A stretch of 64,000 nucleotides of DNA, from NCBI GenBank assembly GCA_902615025.1, contig CACMNV010000003.1:1-64000 (forward strand), in the 5' to 3' direction. This stretch comes from an uncultured SAR116 cluster alpha proteobacterium (GTDB lineage Bacteria; Pseudomonadota; Alphaproteobacteria; Puniceispirillales; Marisalimonadaceae). Every line of letters begins with the position of its first letter. The first letter of the stretch is position 1. The position numbers and the translations under genes were made by a program. Below, in pieces: positions 43,026-52,173 of the stretch. The notes beneath the pieces are model-generated. The model searched no databases. It was not told the origin of the DNA and saw only the letters and a list, made by a program, of their open reading frames with translations.

Positions 43026-43591
43026 TAGGCGAAATAATTATAAATGCATTTCTCGTAACTCTAATGTTAACAATAGCAATATTTATTATTAATACACGGA
43101 AGGTGATATCAACTATATTATTAACTGGGACATATTCTTTAGTTGCAGCTCTTATGTTTGTAAGTCTAGATGCAGTAGATGTTGCATTTACAGAAGCATC
43201 TGTTGGCGCGGGAATTTCAACAATATTATTCTTAGCAGCTTTAAGCTATCTTCCAAAAGAAGAAAAAAAAGAGAAATTTAACGTTAAACATATTTATGCA
43301 ATCTGCACATGTACAATAGTTGCAGGATTATTAATTTGGGCAAGCTATGATTTGCCGCTTGTTGGTCAATTAGAAAACCCTGTTCATCAAAACCTCGCAC
43401 AGGATTTCATTGAGGGGTCACGAAACCATATAGGGATACCAAATGTAGTTACTTCTATTCTTGCAAGCTATAGGGGATATGACACTTTTGGGGAGACAGT
43501 TGTAATATATACTGCTGGTATTGCTGTATTAGTTTTATTATATGATGGAGTTTCAAAAACATCAAAAAATAATAAAGGTAAAAATAAGTAA
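43022..43591 (+). CDS. MrpA C-terminal/MbhD-type subunit (DUF4040)
   Basis: A 189-aa membrane protein corresponding to the C-terminal region of canonical MrpA, here a separate gene. The motif LDAVDVAFTEASVGAGISTILFLAAL contains the DUF4040/MbhD core DVAFTEASVGAG. The remaining half has two more hydrophobic segments and ends in a basic tail. This split organisation is seen in group-2-like Mrp and in membrane-bound hydrogenase relatives. It precedes mrpB with no gap. Confidence 0.82.
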   Translation: MIGEIIINAFLVTLMLTIAIFIINTRKVISTILLTGTYSLVAALMFVSLDAVDVAFTEASVGAGISTILFLAALSYLPKEEKKEKFNVKHIYAICTCTIVAGLLIWASYDLPLVGQLENPVHQNLAQDFIEGSRNHIGIPNVVTSILASYRGYDTFGETVVIYTAGIAVLVLLYDGVSKTSKNNKGKNK

Positions 43592-44023
43592 ATGGATAAT
43601 ATAATTTTAAAGGTATGTACAAAAGTTTTATTTACTCCAATAATTTTGTTTGGTTTATACGTTCAATTTCATGGTGATTTTGGTCCAGGAGGAGGATTTC
43701 AAGCTGGGGTTATTGTTGCTGCAGCTTTTATATTGTATGCAATTGTTTTTAGTGTTGAAGATTGTAAATTGATTATGCCACCAAAATTAAATTTCTTTTT
43801 ACTTGCATTGGGGGCATTTCTTTACGGATTTGTTGGAATAGTTGGATTAATACTAGGTGATCCATATCTTAGTTATGATGTTTTAGGTTCCACCAAAGAA
43901 TCTGGTCAACATATAGGTATTTTACTTGTTGAATTTGGAGTTGGTCTAACAGTATGTAATGTAATGATTTCGTTATTTTACTCATTCGCAAATTTTAATT
44001 TTAGGAGGAAAAATAATGATTGA
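43592..44023 (+). CDS. mrpB: Na+/H+ antiporter subunit MrpB-like
   Basis: A 143-aa four-helix protein of the MnhB family. The family motif is GLYVQFHGDFGPGGGFQAGVIVAAAFIL, quoted by its core HGDFGPGGGFQAG. LLVEFGVGLTVCNVMISLFYS is the last helix. It overlaps mrpC by eight bases. Confidence 0.93.
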   Translation: MDNIILKVCTKVLFTPIILFGLYVQFHGDFGPGGGFQAGVIVAAAFILYAIVFSVEDCKLIMPPKLNFFLLALGAFLYGFVGIVGLILGDPYLSYDVLGSTKESGQHIGILLVEFGVGLTVCNVMISLFYSFANFNFRRKNND

Positions 44024-44408
44024 TCAGATTTTTGGTGTTTGGAATTACTGGATAGTATTCATTTTAATGATGATAGGACTTTACATTGTTATATCCAAAA
44101 AAAGCCTTTTAAAAAAAATAGTTGGTCTAGCTATCTTCCAAACCTCCGTTTTTCTTTTGTATATAACATTCGGAAAAATTGCTGGAGGCACTGCTCCAAT
44201 CTTAACTGATAATGTAAACGAAATATATTCGAATCCTCTGCCACATGTACTAATTCTTACAGCAATTGTTGTTGGTGTTGCAACAACTGCTCTGGGTCTT
44301 GCATTGACGATTAGAATTAACAAAGCATATGGAACTATTAATGAAGACGAAATTTCTGCATCAGATTTAGTCGAATATCATAAAAAATATCTCGAAGATA
44401 AAAAATAA
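44016..44408 (+). CDS. mrpC: Na+/H+ antiporter subunit MrpC-like
   Basis: A 130-aa NuoK-like protein with three hydrophobic segments and an acidic C-terminus. GLAIFQTSVFLLYI carries the second-helix position, and LPHVLILTAIVVGVATTALGLAL is the conserved third helix of MrpC/NuoK. A good ribosome site AGGAGGAAAAATA precedes it within mrpB. Confidence 0.93.
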   Translation: MIDQIFGVWNYWIVFILMMIGLYIVISKKSLLKKIVGLAIFQTSVFLLYITFGKIAGGTAPILTDNVNEIYSNPLPHVLILTAIVVGVATTALGLALTIRINKAYGTINEDEISASDLVEYHKKYLEDKK

Positions 44409-44410
44409 AA

Positions 44411-45910
44411 ATGATGCCATTTATAGTTAAAAATTTACCTATACTTATCGTCATCACACCTTTGATGTTCTCACTGATAGTTGCAGTTCTAAATAACTAT
44501 AGATTAGCCTGGACACTTTCTACTTTTGCATCCTTTCTAACAATGATATTCACAATTCTTCTTTGCTTTGAAGTTTCTTATAAAAGTAATATCTCATACT
44601 ATCTAGGTAATTGGCCACCACCACTCGGCATAGAATATGTAATTGATCGAATAAGCATAATTCCAATTATGATAGTTTCAGTAATTGGCTTGATAGCAAC
44701 ATTATTTGCACATAATTTTTTTACTTTAGAAATTGATGAAAAACTTGTTTCTAAAACTTATAGTTTATGGTTGCTAACAATTGCAGGTTTGATTGGCTTA
44801 ATCACAACAGCTGATGCTTTTAACCTTTTTGTTTTTCTAGAAATTTCGTCTTTATCTGCAGTGGCACTTGTTGCGTTAGGATCAAAAGTAGATAGGAAAG
44901 CTCTAGTTGCAGGCTATAATTATTTAATTTTAGGTGCAGTTGGTGCAACCTTTTATGTAATTGGAGTTGGACTATTATATGGTGTGACTGGGACATTAAA
45001 TATGGGTGATCTAGCTCAAAAAATTCCAGCTCTCGGACTAAATAAATCAGTTATAGTTGCATTCACATTTATGATGTTAGGTATAATGGTTAAAGCAGCG
45101 GTTTTTCCTTTACATATTTGGTTGCCAAATGCTTATGCTTATGCTCCATCACCAGTTTCTGTTTTGTTAGCTGCAACAGCGACAAAAGTTTCTATATATA
45201 TAATAGTTAGAATTTCATACACCATTTTTGGATCTTCATATGAAATTTATTCATTTGAAAGTCTTAGATATATATTGTTATATCTTGCAATTTTAGCGAT
45301 GTTTGCAGGAACCATTATGGCAATATTCGAAAAAGATGTAAAAAAATTATTGGCGCATTCTTCAGTTGCACAAATTGGATATATCGTTCTTGGCATTTCT
45401 TTGGCAACAAGTCCAGGAATTGCTTCAAGTTTTATTCATCTAATAAATCACGCTCTTATTAAAGCTGGCTTATTTATGTCAATAGCAGCTATGGGATACT
45501 ATACTTCAAAAAGAATAGATGTGAAAACGATAGCTGGGCTGGGAAGGCAATTGCCAATTACTTTTTTTTCTTTTATAATTTGTGCTCTTAGTTTAGCAGG
45601 ACTACCATTAACGGTAGGATTTATTTCAAAACTTTATCTAATTAAAGCAGCTTACATAAGCGAAGGAATATGGCTTCCTTTTTTAATCTTAGTTAGTTCA
45701 GCTTTGTCATTAATCTATATCTGGAAGTTAATAGAAGGTCTCTGGTATAATGAAAAGAGTTTAAAAATTGAAAAAATTAAAGAATTGCCTGAAATTTATT
45801 TACCACTTTTAGTTATTACTTTTTTAAATGTTTATTTTGGTATAGACGCAGGTTTAATAATTGATAATAGCTTTATTGCCTCTGATGCATTAATGAGTGG
45901 AATAAAATAA
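44411..45910 (+). CDS. mrpD: Mrp antiporter-like subunit 1 (MrpD family)
   Basis: A 499-aa antiporter-type subunit with about 14 membrane helices, homologous to NuoL/M/N. The helix-5 Glu is in NLFVFLEISSLSAVAL and the helix-7 Lys in MVKAAVFPLHIWLPNA, both needed for proton movement in the family. KDVKKLLAHSSVAQIGY is the amphipathic/second-half motif. It directly follows mrpC and overlaps the next antiporter-like gene by one base. Confidence 0.92.
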   Translation: MMPFIVKNLPILIVITPLMFSLIVAVLNNYRLAWTLSTFASFLTMIFTILLCFEVSYKSNISYYLGNWPPPLGIEYVIDRISIIPIMIVSVIGLIATLFAHNFFTLEIDEKLVSKTYSLWLLTIAGLIGLITTADAFNLFVFLEISSLSAVALVALGSKVDRKALVAGYNYLILGAVGATFYVIGVGLLYGVTGTLNMGDLAQKIPALGLNKSVIVAFTFMMLGIMVKAAVFPLHIWLPNAYAYAPSPVSVLLAATATKVSIYIIVRISYTIFGSSYEIYSFESLRYILLYLAILAMFAGTIMAIFEKDVKKLLAHSSVAQIGYIVLGISLATSPGIASSFIHLINHALIKAGLFMSIAAMGYYTSKRIDVKTIAGLGRQLPITFFSFIICALSLAGLPLTVGFISKLYLIKAAYISEGIWLPFLILVSSALSLIYIWKLIEGLWYNEKSLKIEKIKELPEIYLPLLVITFLNVYFGIDAGLIIDNSFIASDALMSGIK

Positions 45911-47361
45911 TGACCAATGAATTTTATATATATTTATCAATTTTAACGCCCCTTATTTCCTTTTTTATAACTCCTTTATTATCGTCAAATCCGAATTTAA
46001 GAGATAGTTTGGGACCAATTGGTGGAATTATTACGTTTTACAGTTCTCTCAATGTCGCATCACTTTTCTTAGATGGAGAAATTCTTAGTTTCACATTTTT
46101 TCAAATAAGCGAAACATTATCTATTTCATTCAAGATAACAGGTTTAGGTGTAATATTTGGGCTAGTAGCATCAGGCTTATGGATATTAGCTTCAATTTAC
46201 ACAATTGGTTATATGAGAGGTAATAAAGAAAAAAATCAAACAAGATTTTTTACATTTTATTCAATAGCTATCTTTGCAGCAATTTGTATTGCCTATTCAG
46301 GTAATCTTTTAACATTATTTATCTTTTATGAAGTTTTAACATTTTCCACTTATCCTCTAGTAGCTCATAAACAAAATGAAGAGGCTAAAAAAGCTGGAAG
46401 ACTTTACATGGGTATATTGGTAGGAACCTCAATAGTTTTTTTACTTCCAGCAATAATTATTGTTTGGGTGTTGACAGGTAGTTTAGATTTTTCAACAAAT
46501 GGTATCTTAAAAGGTAATATCTCAAATGAATACGTCCCATTTTTATTGGCATTATTTGCGTTTGGAATTGGTAAAGCCGCATTAATGCCATTTCATAAAT
46601 GGCTTCCAGCCGCTATGGTAGCACCAACTCCTGTGTCAGCACTATTACACGCTGTTGCTGTTGTTAAAGCTGGTGTGTTTTCCATGTTAGTTGTAATTAC
46701 ATATGTCTTTGGAATAGATTTTTTAAGTGAAACCAATGGTGCAGTTTGGTTAATATGGATTTCAAGTATTACCTTATTGCTGTCAAGTTGTATTGCAATT
46801 ACTAAAGATGATTTAAAGGCTCGATTAGCTTATTCTACTATAAGTCAGCTGTCATATATAGTACTTGGAGGTGCCATTGCAACAAATATAGCAGTACAAG
46901 GTGCAGCAATTCATATTGTTATGCATGCTGTGGGTAAAATTACATTATTTTTTGCAGCAGGTGCAATATATGTTGCAACACATTTGTCAAAAATCTCAGA
47001 TTTAAATGGAATGGGTAAATCAATGCCTTTAACATTTATAGCTTTTTTCATCGGCTCTTTGTCAATTATTGGCGTACCACCAATGGGTGGATCGTGGAGC
47101 AAATTTTACTTAATGTTAGGTTCTGTTGAAAAAGACTATTTATTAGTTATTTACATTCTCGCAATTTCAACTCTACTGAATGTTTATTATTTATTAGAAA
47201 TACCTGCTAAGGCCTTTTTTCAACAAAAAAGAACCAACATACAAGTAACGAAGCATCCTTTGACAGTTTATCCAACTTTTTTTGCTGCTTTACTTACGAT
47301 TATCTTATTTATTTACATAGAACCGCTAAAGGATATAACTAACTTAATATTTGGAAATTGA
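45910..47361 (+). CDS. Mrp antiporter-like subunit 2
   Basis: A 483-aa antiporter-type subunit. It retains the helix-5 Glu (LTLFIFYEVLTFSTYPL) and helix-7 Lys (GKAALMPFHKWLPAA), and has DDLKARLAYSTISQLSY and IGVPPMGGSWSKFYLM. It begins at the last base of subunit 1. Canonical Mrp complexes have two such subunits (MrpA and MrpD); here this is the second of three, so its exact place in the complex is unclear. Confidence 0.88.
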   Translation: MTNEFYIYLSILTPLISFFITPLLSSNPNLRDSLGPIGGIITFYSSLNVASLFLDGEILSFTFFQISETLSISFKITGLGVIFGLVASGLWILASIYTIGYMRGNKEKNQTRFFTFYSIAIFAAICIAYSGNLLTLFIFYEVLTFSTYPLVAHKQNEEAKKAGRLYMGILVGTSIVFLLPAIIIVWVLTGSLDFSTNGILKGNISNEYVPFLLALFAFGIGKAALMPFHKWLPAAMVAPTPVSALLHAVAVVKAGVFSMLVVITYVFGIDFLSETNGAVWLIWISSITLLLSSCIAITKDDLKARLAYSTISQLSYIVLGGAIATNIAVQGAAIHIVMHAVGKITLFFAAGAIYVATHLSKISDLNGMGKSMPLTFIAFFIGSLSIIGVPPMGGSWSKFYLMLGSVEKDYLLVIYILAISTLLNVYYLLEIPAKAFFQQKRTNIQVTKHPLTVYPTFFAALLTIILFIYIEPLKDITNLIFGN

Positions 47362-47594
47362 TAATGATATTATTAAAATTAATAAAAAAATTTGGGAAAA
47401 TAAATTCGATAGTTTTATTTATTTGCATATTATTATTACTTCTTGAATTTGCAGGTCACAGACATGGTGAATTTCAAATTGAGGAGTTTTTATTTTTCCC
47501 TGCACTTTTTGGCTACATTTCATGCATTGTAATTTTCAAAGTGGGTGTAGCTTTAAGATCAATATTTATGAGAGATGAGGATTATTATGATTAA
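47358..47594 (+). CDS. Small membrane protein of the Mrp operon
   Basis: A 78-aa protein with two hydrophobic segments (about 16-30 and 47-64) separated by a short polar loop GHRHGEFQIEEF. It overlaps subunit 2 by four bases and subunit 3 by eight bases, so it is firmly embedded in the operon. No family is recognised. An accessory subunit of this expanded antiporter is the simplest guess. Confidence 0.7.
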   Translation: MIMILLKLIKKFGKINSIVLFICILLLLLEFAGHRHGEFQIEEFLFFPALFGYISCIVIFKVGVALRSIFMRDEDYYD

Positions 47595-49281
47595 TTCCTT
47601 ACCTCCAGGATTTATCATGTTTATTGGGGCATTTTTAATCCCCTTCCTTCCTAAGCTTGGTAGACAAGTTTACATGGTTTTTTTAGTCCTTTTATCTTCA
47701 TTTTCATTATTTAATGGGTTTGGAACTCATTTAACAATTAATGTTCTAGACTATAATTTTATAATAAACCACTCTGACAATCTTTCACTTCCTTTTGCAA
47801 TTGTATTCCATATAGCTGCATTTATCACAATAATCTATGGAAGTCACAAAGATGATTGGAAAGAAAATATAGCTGTTATAAGTTATGCAGGAGCAGCTAT
47901 TGCTGCATTGCATGCTGGAGATTTGTTTACATTATTCTTTTGGTGGGAAGCTACTGCATTTACCTCAGTATTTTTAATTTTGGGTGGTAATACTACGAGG
48001 GCATATAGAGCTGCTTTTAGGTATATAGTAATTCAAGTCGGTTCAGGAATGTTTTTACTAGCTGGAGCTGTTTTATTTTTATACTCAAATGGAAATGCTC
48101 TATTAGGTCAAATGTCAATAGATGATACATCAGGACTTTTAATTTTCTTAGCATTTGGCATCAAAGCTGCGTTTCCATTTCTTAACGGTTGGCTTCAAGA
48201 TACATACCCTGAAGCGAGTGAAGTTGGAACTGTGGCATTGTCATCATTTACTACGAAACTAGCAATTTATGCTTTAGCAAGGTCATTTTCAGGCACAGAC
48301 ATACTTATATACATTGGCGCTTTAATGACATTTTTTCCTATATTTTTTGCTGTAATTGAAAATGATCTGAGGAGAGTATTAGCATATAGCTTAAACAACC
48401 AACTTGGTTTTATGGTTGTTGCAGTTGGGATTGGTACAGAGTTAGCTATTAACGGGGCTGTAGCACATGCATTTGCACATATAATTTATAAAGGCCTTCT
48501 ATTTATGAGTATGGGTGCTGTTTTGTATAGGGTTGGAACTTGTAAGGCCTCTGAATTAGGAGGATTATTTAAGTATATGCCTATAACTGCTGTGTGTTCA
48601 ATAATTGGAGCAATTTCAATTTCTGCATTCCCACTTTTTAGTGGTTTTGTTGCAAAATCACTAATTATGTCATCATTAGGTTACGAAGGTTTATCATTAA
48701 TTTATTTTATGCTTTTATTTGCATCAGCAGGTGTATTACACCATTCTGGAATAAAAATACCATTCTTTGCTTTCTTTGCACATGAATCTGGTCATAAACC
48801 AAAAGAAGCACCTTTAAATATGATCATTGCAATGGTAATTGGGTCAGTATTATGTATATTGATCGGCATTTTCCCATCTGTTTTTTATCAAATACTTCCT
48901 TATTCAGTTGAATATCAACCTTATGACTTCAGTCATGTGTTATCTCAATTACAACTTTTAACATTCGCGGCATTTGCTTTTATATGTCTATGGCATTTTA
49001 AGATCTATCCACCTGAACTTAATTCAACAGTATTAAATAGTGATTGGTTTTATAGAAGAATGTTCCCGGCAGTAATATCAAATATTGTTGATGGGTTAAA
49101 AATACTTAATGAAAAATTTTCATTAAATTGTTTTAGGAATTATAACATTATTAAAAACTTTTTTCATGATATTATGTTTGAGAACAAAGTGATTGATAGA
49201 GAAGCTGGTTTTGATACACAGATTGTATTACAAATATTTGGAATAATTGTTTTTATACTGATTTTTATACATCTAAAATAA
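47587..49281 (+). CDS. Mrp antiporter-like subunit 3
   Basis: A 564-aa antiporter-type subunit. The ORF track starts four codons earlier at 47575 inside the previous gene; the ATG at 47587 (MINSLPPGFIM) is preferred. Helix-5 Glu (LFFWWEATAFTSVFLI) and helix-7 Lys-region (GIKAAFPFLNGWLQDT) are present, with NDLRRVLAYSLNNQLGF. A C-terminal extension beyond the standard 14 helices (about 480-564) ends in one more hydrophobic segment. It resembles the MrpA N-terminal module but lacks the A C-terminus, which is on the separate DUF4040 gene. Confidence 0.87.
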   Translation: MINSLPPGFIMFIGAFLIPFLPKLGRQVYMVFLVLLSSFSLFNGFGTHLTINVLDYNFIINHSDNLSLPFAIVFHIAAFITIIYGSHKDDWKENIAVISYAGAAIAALHAGDLFTLFFWWEATAFTSVFLILGGNTTRAYRAAFRYIVIQVGSGMFLLAGAVLFLYSNGNALLGQMSIDDTSGLLIFLAFGIKAAFPFLNGWLQDTYPEASEVGTVALSSFTTKLAIYALARSFSGTDILIYIGALMTFFPIFFAVIENDLRRVLAYSLNNQLGFMVVAVGIGTELAINGAVAHAFAHIIYKGLLFMSMGAVLYRVGTCKASELGGLFKYMPITAVCSIIGAISISAFPLFSGFVAKSLIMSSLGYEGLSLIYFMLLFASAGVLHHSGIKIPFFAFFAHESGHKPKEAPLNMIIAMVIGSVLCILIGIFPSVFYQILPYSVEYQPYDFSHVLSQLQLLTFAAFAFICLWHFKIYPPELNSTVLNSDWFYRRMFPAVISNIVDGLKILNEKFSLNCFRNYNIIKNFFHDIMFENKVIDREAGFDTQIVLQIFGIIVFILIFIHLK

Positions 49282-49300
49282 TTCTTAATGGGGATAGAAA

Positions 49301-49768
49301 ATGAAGATGGATGGTGAATATACACTACCAACAAATGTTGAGAATGTGTGGAATAATCTAAATGACCCTTTAGTTCTTAAAAACTCTATTCCAGGTTGTA
49401 CAGAATTAATAAAACAAAATGATAATGAATTTAAAGCTACAGTCACACTTAAAATTGGTCCTGTTTCAGCAAAATTTAATGGAGAGGTGAAACTATCAAA
49501 TATAAAAATTCATGAAGGTTATACAATTTCAGGAAATGGAAAAGGTGGGGCTGCAGGATTTGCTAAAGGAAGTGCAAATATTCAATTAGAAGAAAAAGAT
49601 GATTCAACTATTTTAAAATATTCCGTTGAAGCTCAGATTGGCGGAAAATTAGCACAATTAGGCTCAAGATTAATTGATTCAACCTCAAAAAAATTAGCTG
49701 GAAAATTTTTTGATAATTTTGTAAAAATTGTAGATGGAACAACTAAAGTTAAAGAGGAGAGTAAATGA
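49301..49768 (+). CDS. coxG: CoxG-like SRPBCC family protein
   Basis: A 155-aa protein of the carbon-monoxide-dehydrogenase subunit G family. Motifs: GEYTLPTNVENVWNNLNDP, IPGCTELIKQND and LKIGPVSAKFNGEV, ending with KLAGKFFDNFV. CoxG anchors molybdenum hydroxylases to the membrane or takes part in their assembly. No CO-dehydrogenase-type structural genes are in the window, but coxE- and coxD-like genes lie at 53.5-55.6 kb. GGGGATAG in front of the ATG is a likely ribosome site. The stop overlaps the next small gene (ATGA). Confidence 0.85.
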   Translation: MKMDGEYTLPTNVENVWNNLNDPLVLKNSIPGCTELIKQNDNEFKATVTLKIGPVSAKFNGEVKLSNIKIHEGYTISGNGKGGAAGFAKGSANIQLEEKDDSTILKYSVEAQIGGKLAQLGSRLIDSTSKKLAGKFFDNFVKIVDGTTKVKEESK

Positions 49769-49893
49769 ATAAGAAAAAAATACCAAAAGGTGTTCCTGAA
49801 GAAAATATTTATAATAAAGCCCACTTACTAATATATCTTTTTTATGCTATTTCTATAGGATCAGTAGTATGGCTACTGCTTAATCAAAATTGA
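49765..49893 (+). CDS. Small single-helix membrane protein
   Basis: A 42-aa protein below the ORF-track cut-off. The N-terminal half is charged (MNKKKIPKGVPEEN) and the C-terminal half is one hydrophobic helix (LLIYLFYAISIGSVVWLLL). Its ATG overlaps the coxG stop (ATGA), a GAGGAGAG ribosome site lies just upstream inside coxG, and its stop overlaps the TTG start of the IscU-like gene. This spacing supports translation. Function unknown. Confidence 0.65.
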   Translation: MNKKKIPKGVPEENIYNKAHLLIYLFYAISIGSVVWLLLNQN

Positions 49894-50309
49894 ACGATTT
49901 AACTATTTATCATAACAAAATTCTAGAATTAGCCTCTGCTAATAGAAAAAGTCTAGAAATAAAAGATTTTAATTTTTCTAAAGAAGTAAAAAATCCACTT
50001 TGTGGTGATCTAGTTGAAGTTAGAGTTAATATTATAAATAATAGTGTAAAAAACCTATCTGCTAAAGTAAAAGGTTGTGCTTTGTGTGAAGCTTCTGCCG
50101 GAGTTGTTGTAAATTATTTTTTAAATAAAAATTTACCAACAAATAATTTTATGGAACATTTTAATAAGTGGCTTACTAAAAACTATGATAAATATCCAAG
50201 TGAACTTCCTGAAGAATTAAAAATATTCTTACCAATCCAAGATATTAAAAATAGGCATACGTGTATAAAAATGCCATTTGAAGCATTTTTTAAATCAATA
50301 AAAAATTAA
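49890..50309 (+). CDS. IscU/SufU-like Fe-S scaffold protein
   Basis: A 139-aa protein of the NifU-N/IscU/SufU family. The three scaffold cysteines are in NPLCGDLVEV (about 38), KGCALCEASAG (about 63) and NRHTCIKMPF (about 130); the conserved Asp follows the first Cys. The central motif has an extra Cys (CALC) compared with usual GCAIS. SufU-type spacing between second and third Cys is seen. The start is TTG at 49890, overlapping the previous stop. No isc or suf operon is nearby, so it may serve a particular Fe-S or thiol target rather than general assembly. Confidence 0.78.
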   Translation: MNDLTIYHNKILELASANRKSLEIKDFNFSKEVKNPLCGDLVEVRVNIINNSVKNLSAKVKGCALCEASAGVVVNYFLNKNLPTNNFMEHFNKWLTKNYDKYPSELPEELKIFLPIQDIKNRHTCIKMPFEAFFKSIKN

Positions 50310-50313
50310 TATC

Positions 50314-50412
50314 CTACTCTGGATCTTTTGAATATTTTCCAAATAAGATTAAAGCGCCTACCAAAACAATAGGATATACGGCTAGTATTATAACACCTGT
50401 CAATGGATCCAT
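50314..50412 (-). CDS. Candidate 32-aa membrane peptide
   Basis: A short frame on the minus strand in the 200-base gap before the ETF-QO gene. It encodes one hydrophobic helix (GVIILAVYPIVLVGALILF) flanked by MDPLT and KYSKDPE, with GAGAG at a good distance before the ATG. It is too short for the ORF track. The balanced amphipathic ends and clean helix look like a real single-pass microprotein, but there is no family support. Confidence 0.35.
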   Translation of the reverse strand: MDPLTGVIILAVYPIVLVGALILFGKYSKDPE

Positions 50413-50511
50413 AAAACTCTCTACAATTTTTAATAACTATCATTGAATTTTAGATAATATATATTATTAATAATTAATAATATATAAATTTCAACAACTT
50501 TAGGAAAACTG

Positions 50512-52137
50512 ATGAGTAATCGAGAAAAAATGGAGTATGACGTTGTAATAGTTGGTGGAGGACCATCAGGATTAGCAACTGCTATAAAGTTAAAACAACT
50601 TAGCAAAGAAAAAAATAAAGATATTTCTGTTTGTATTCTTGAAAAAGGCTCAGAGATAGGGTCACATATTTTATCAGGAGCAGTAATAGAAACCAAAAGT
50701 TTGTCTGAATTGATACCTAGTTGGGAAGAGACAGATATTCCCCTCAAAACAAAAGCGAAAAAGGATAGCTTTCTATATTTGACTAAAGAAAAATCCTATA
50801 AATTACCTACCCCACCTCAAATGAATAATCATGGAAACTATATTATAAGTCTCGGCAAGCTATGTTCTTGGTTAGGTCAGTATGCAGAAAATTTAGGAGT
50901 TGAAATTTATCCAGGTTTTGCTGCGAGTGAAATACTTTTTAATTCTGATGGAAGCGTTTCAGGTGTTGCAACAAATGATATGGGTATATTGAAGGATGGA
51001 AATAAAGGACCAAACTATGAACCAGGCATAGAATTATTAGCAAAACAAACAATTTTTTCAGAAGGTTGTAGAGGTCATTTAGGAAAAATTTTAATGAATA
51101 AATTTGATTTAAACAAAAACAACCAAAATCAAACATATGCAATTGGAATTAAAGAACTTTGGGAAATTGACCCTAAAAATCATAATGCTGGTGAAATAGT
51201 TCATACAACTGGCTGGCCTCTAAGTAGTGATACCTATGGCGGTTCATTTTTGTATCATTTTGATAAAAACTTAGTTTCAATAGGTTTTGTTATTGGATTA
51301 GATTATAAAAACCCTTACTTATCGCCCTACGAGGAATTTCAACAATTTAAACATCATCCTGAAATCATTAAACATTTAAAAGGTGGTAGAAGAATTAGTT
51401 ATGGTGCAAGAGCTTTAAATGAAGGAGGAACACAATCATTACCAAAATTAACTTTCCCAGGAGGATTACTTATTGGTTGTGAAGCTGGCTTTTTAAATGT
51501 GCCAAAAATTAAGGGTACTCACTTAGCAATTAAGTCTGGGATAATTGCTGCTGAAACTATTTTTGAAGACATTGATAACGAAAATGAACTTATAAAGTTT
51601 TCTAAAAATATTAAAAATAGCTGGCTTTATAAAGAATTATATTCTGTAAGAAATATTAGACCATCTTTTAAGTGGGGTTTTTGGAAAGCATTAGCTTATA
51701 GTGCTGTTGATACTTACTTTTTTAGAGGTCGGGCTCCATGGACTTTGAAACATAAACATAGTGATCATGAGGCATTAGAAAATAAAGAGAAATATGACCC
51801 CATAAAATATCCTAAACCAGATGGAATTATTAGTTTTGACAGATTAACTAACGTCTCTTTTTCAGGAACAAACCATGAAGAAAATCAACCTTGTCATCTT
51901 CAACTTAAAGATGTTTCTGTTCCTATTAAAATAAATTTTAATAGATATGATAATCCTGAAACAAGATATTGTCCTGCAGGTGTTTATGAGATTGTTGAGA
52001 AAGATAATGAAAAGCAATTACAAATTAATGCACAGAATTGTGTACATTGTAAAACATGCGATATTAAAGATCCTACTCAAAATATAAATTGGGTTTCACC
52101 TCAAGGTGGTGGTGGCCCAAATTATCAAGGTATGTAG
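50512..52137 (+). CDS. Electron transfer flavoprotein-ubiquinone oxidoreductase
   Basis: ETF-QO passes electrons from ETF (fatty acid, amino acid and choline-derivative dehydrogenases) to ubiquinone at the membrane. The 541-aa protein has FAD site [32 protein letters not shown], the quinone-region motif [18 protein letters not shown], and the C-terminal [4Fe-4S] motif [19 protein letters not shown] with upstream RYCPAGVY supplying the fourth Cys. It is complete. No etfAB genes are nearby. Confidence 0.96.
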   Translation: MSNREKMEYDVVIVGGGPSGLATAIKLKQLSKEKNKDISVCILEKGSEIGSHILSGAVIETKSLSELIPSWEETDIPLKTKAKKDSFLYLTKEKSYKLPTPPQMNNHGNYIISLGKLCSWLGQYAENLGVEIYPGFAASEILFNSDGSVSGVATNDMGILKDGNKGPNYEPGIELLAKQTIFSEGCRGHLGKILMNKFDLNKNNQNQTYAIGIKELWEIDPKNHNAGEIVHTTGWPLSSDTYGGSFLYHFDKNLVSIGFVIGLDYKNPYLSPYEEFQQFKHHPEIIKHLKGGRRISYGARALNEGGTQSLPKLTFPGGLLIGCEAGFLNVPKIKGTHLAIKSGIIAAETIFEDIDNENELIKFSKNIKNSWLYKELYSVRNIRPSFKWGFWKALAYSAVDTYFFRGRAPWTLKHKHSDHEALENKEKYDPIKYPKPDGIISFDRLTNVSFSGTNHEENQPCHLQLKDVSVPIKINFNRYDNPETRYCPAGVYEIVEKDNEKQLQINAQNCVHCKTCDIKDPTQNINWVSPQGGGGPNYQGM

Positions 52138-52173
52138 AATAAGATATAGTAATTAATATTAAGTTAATTTAAC

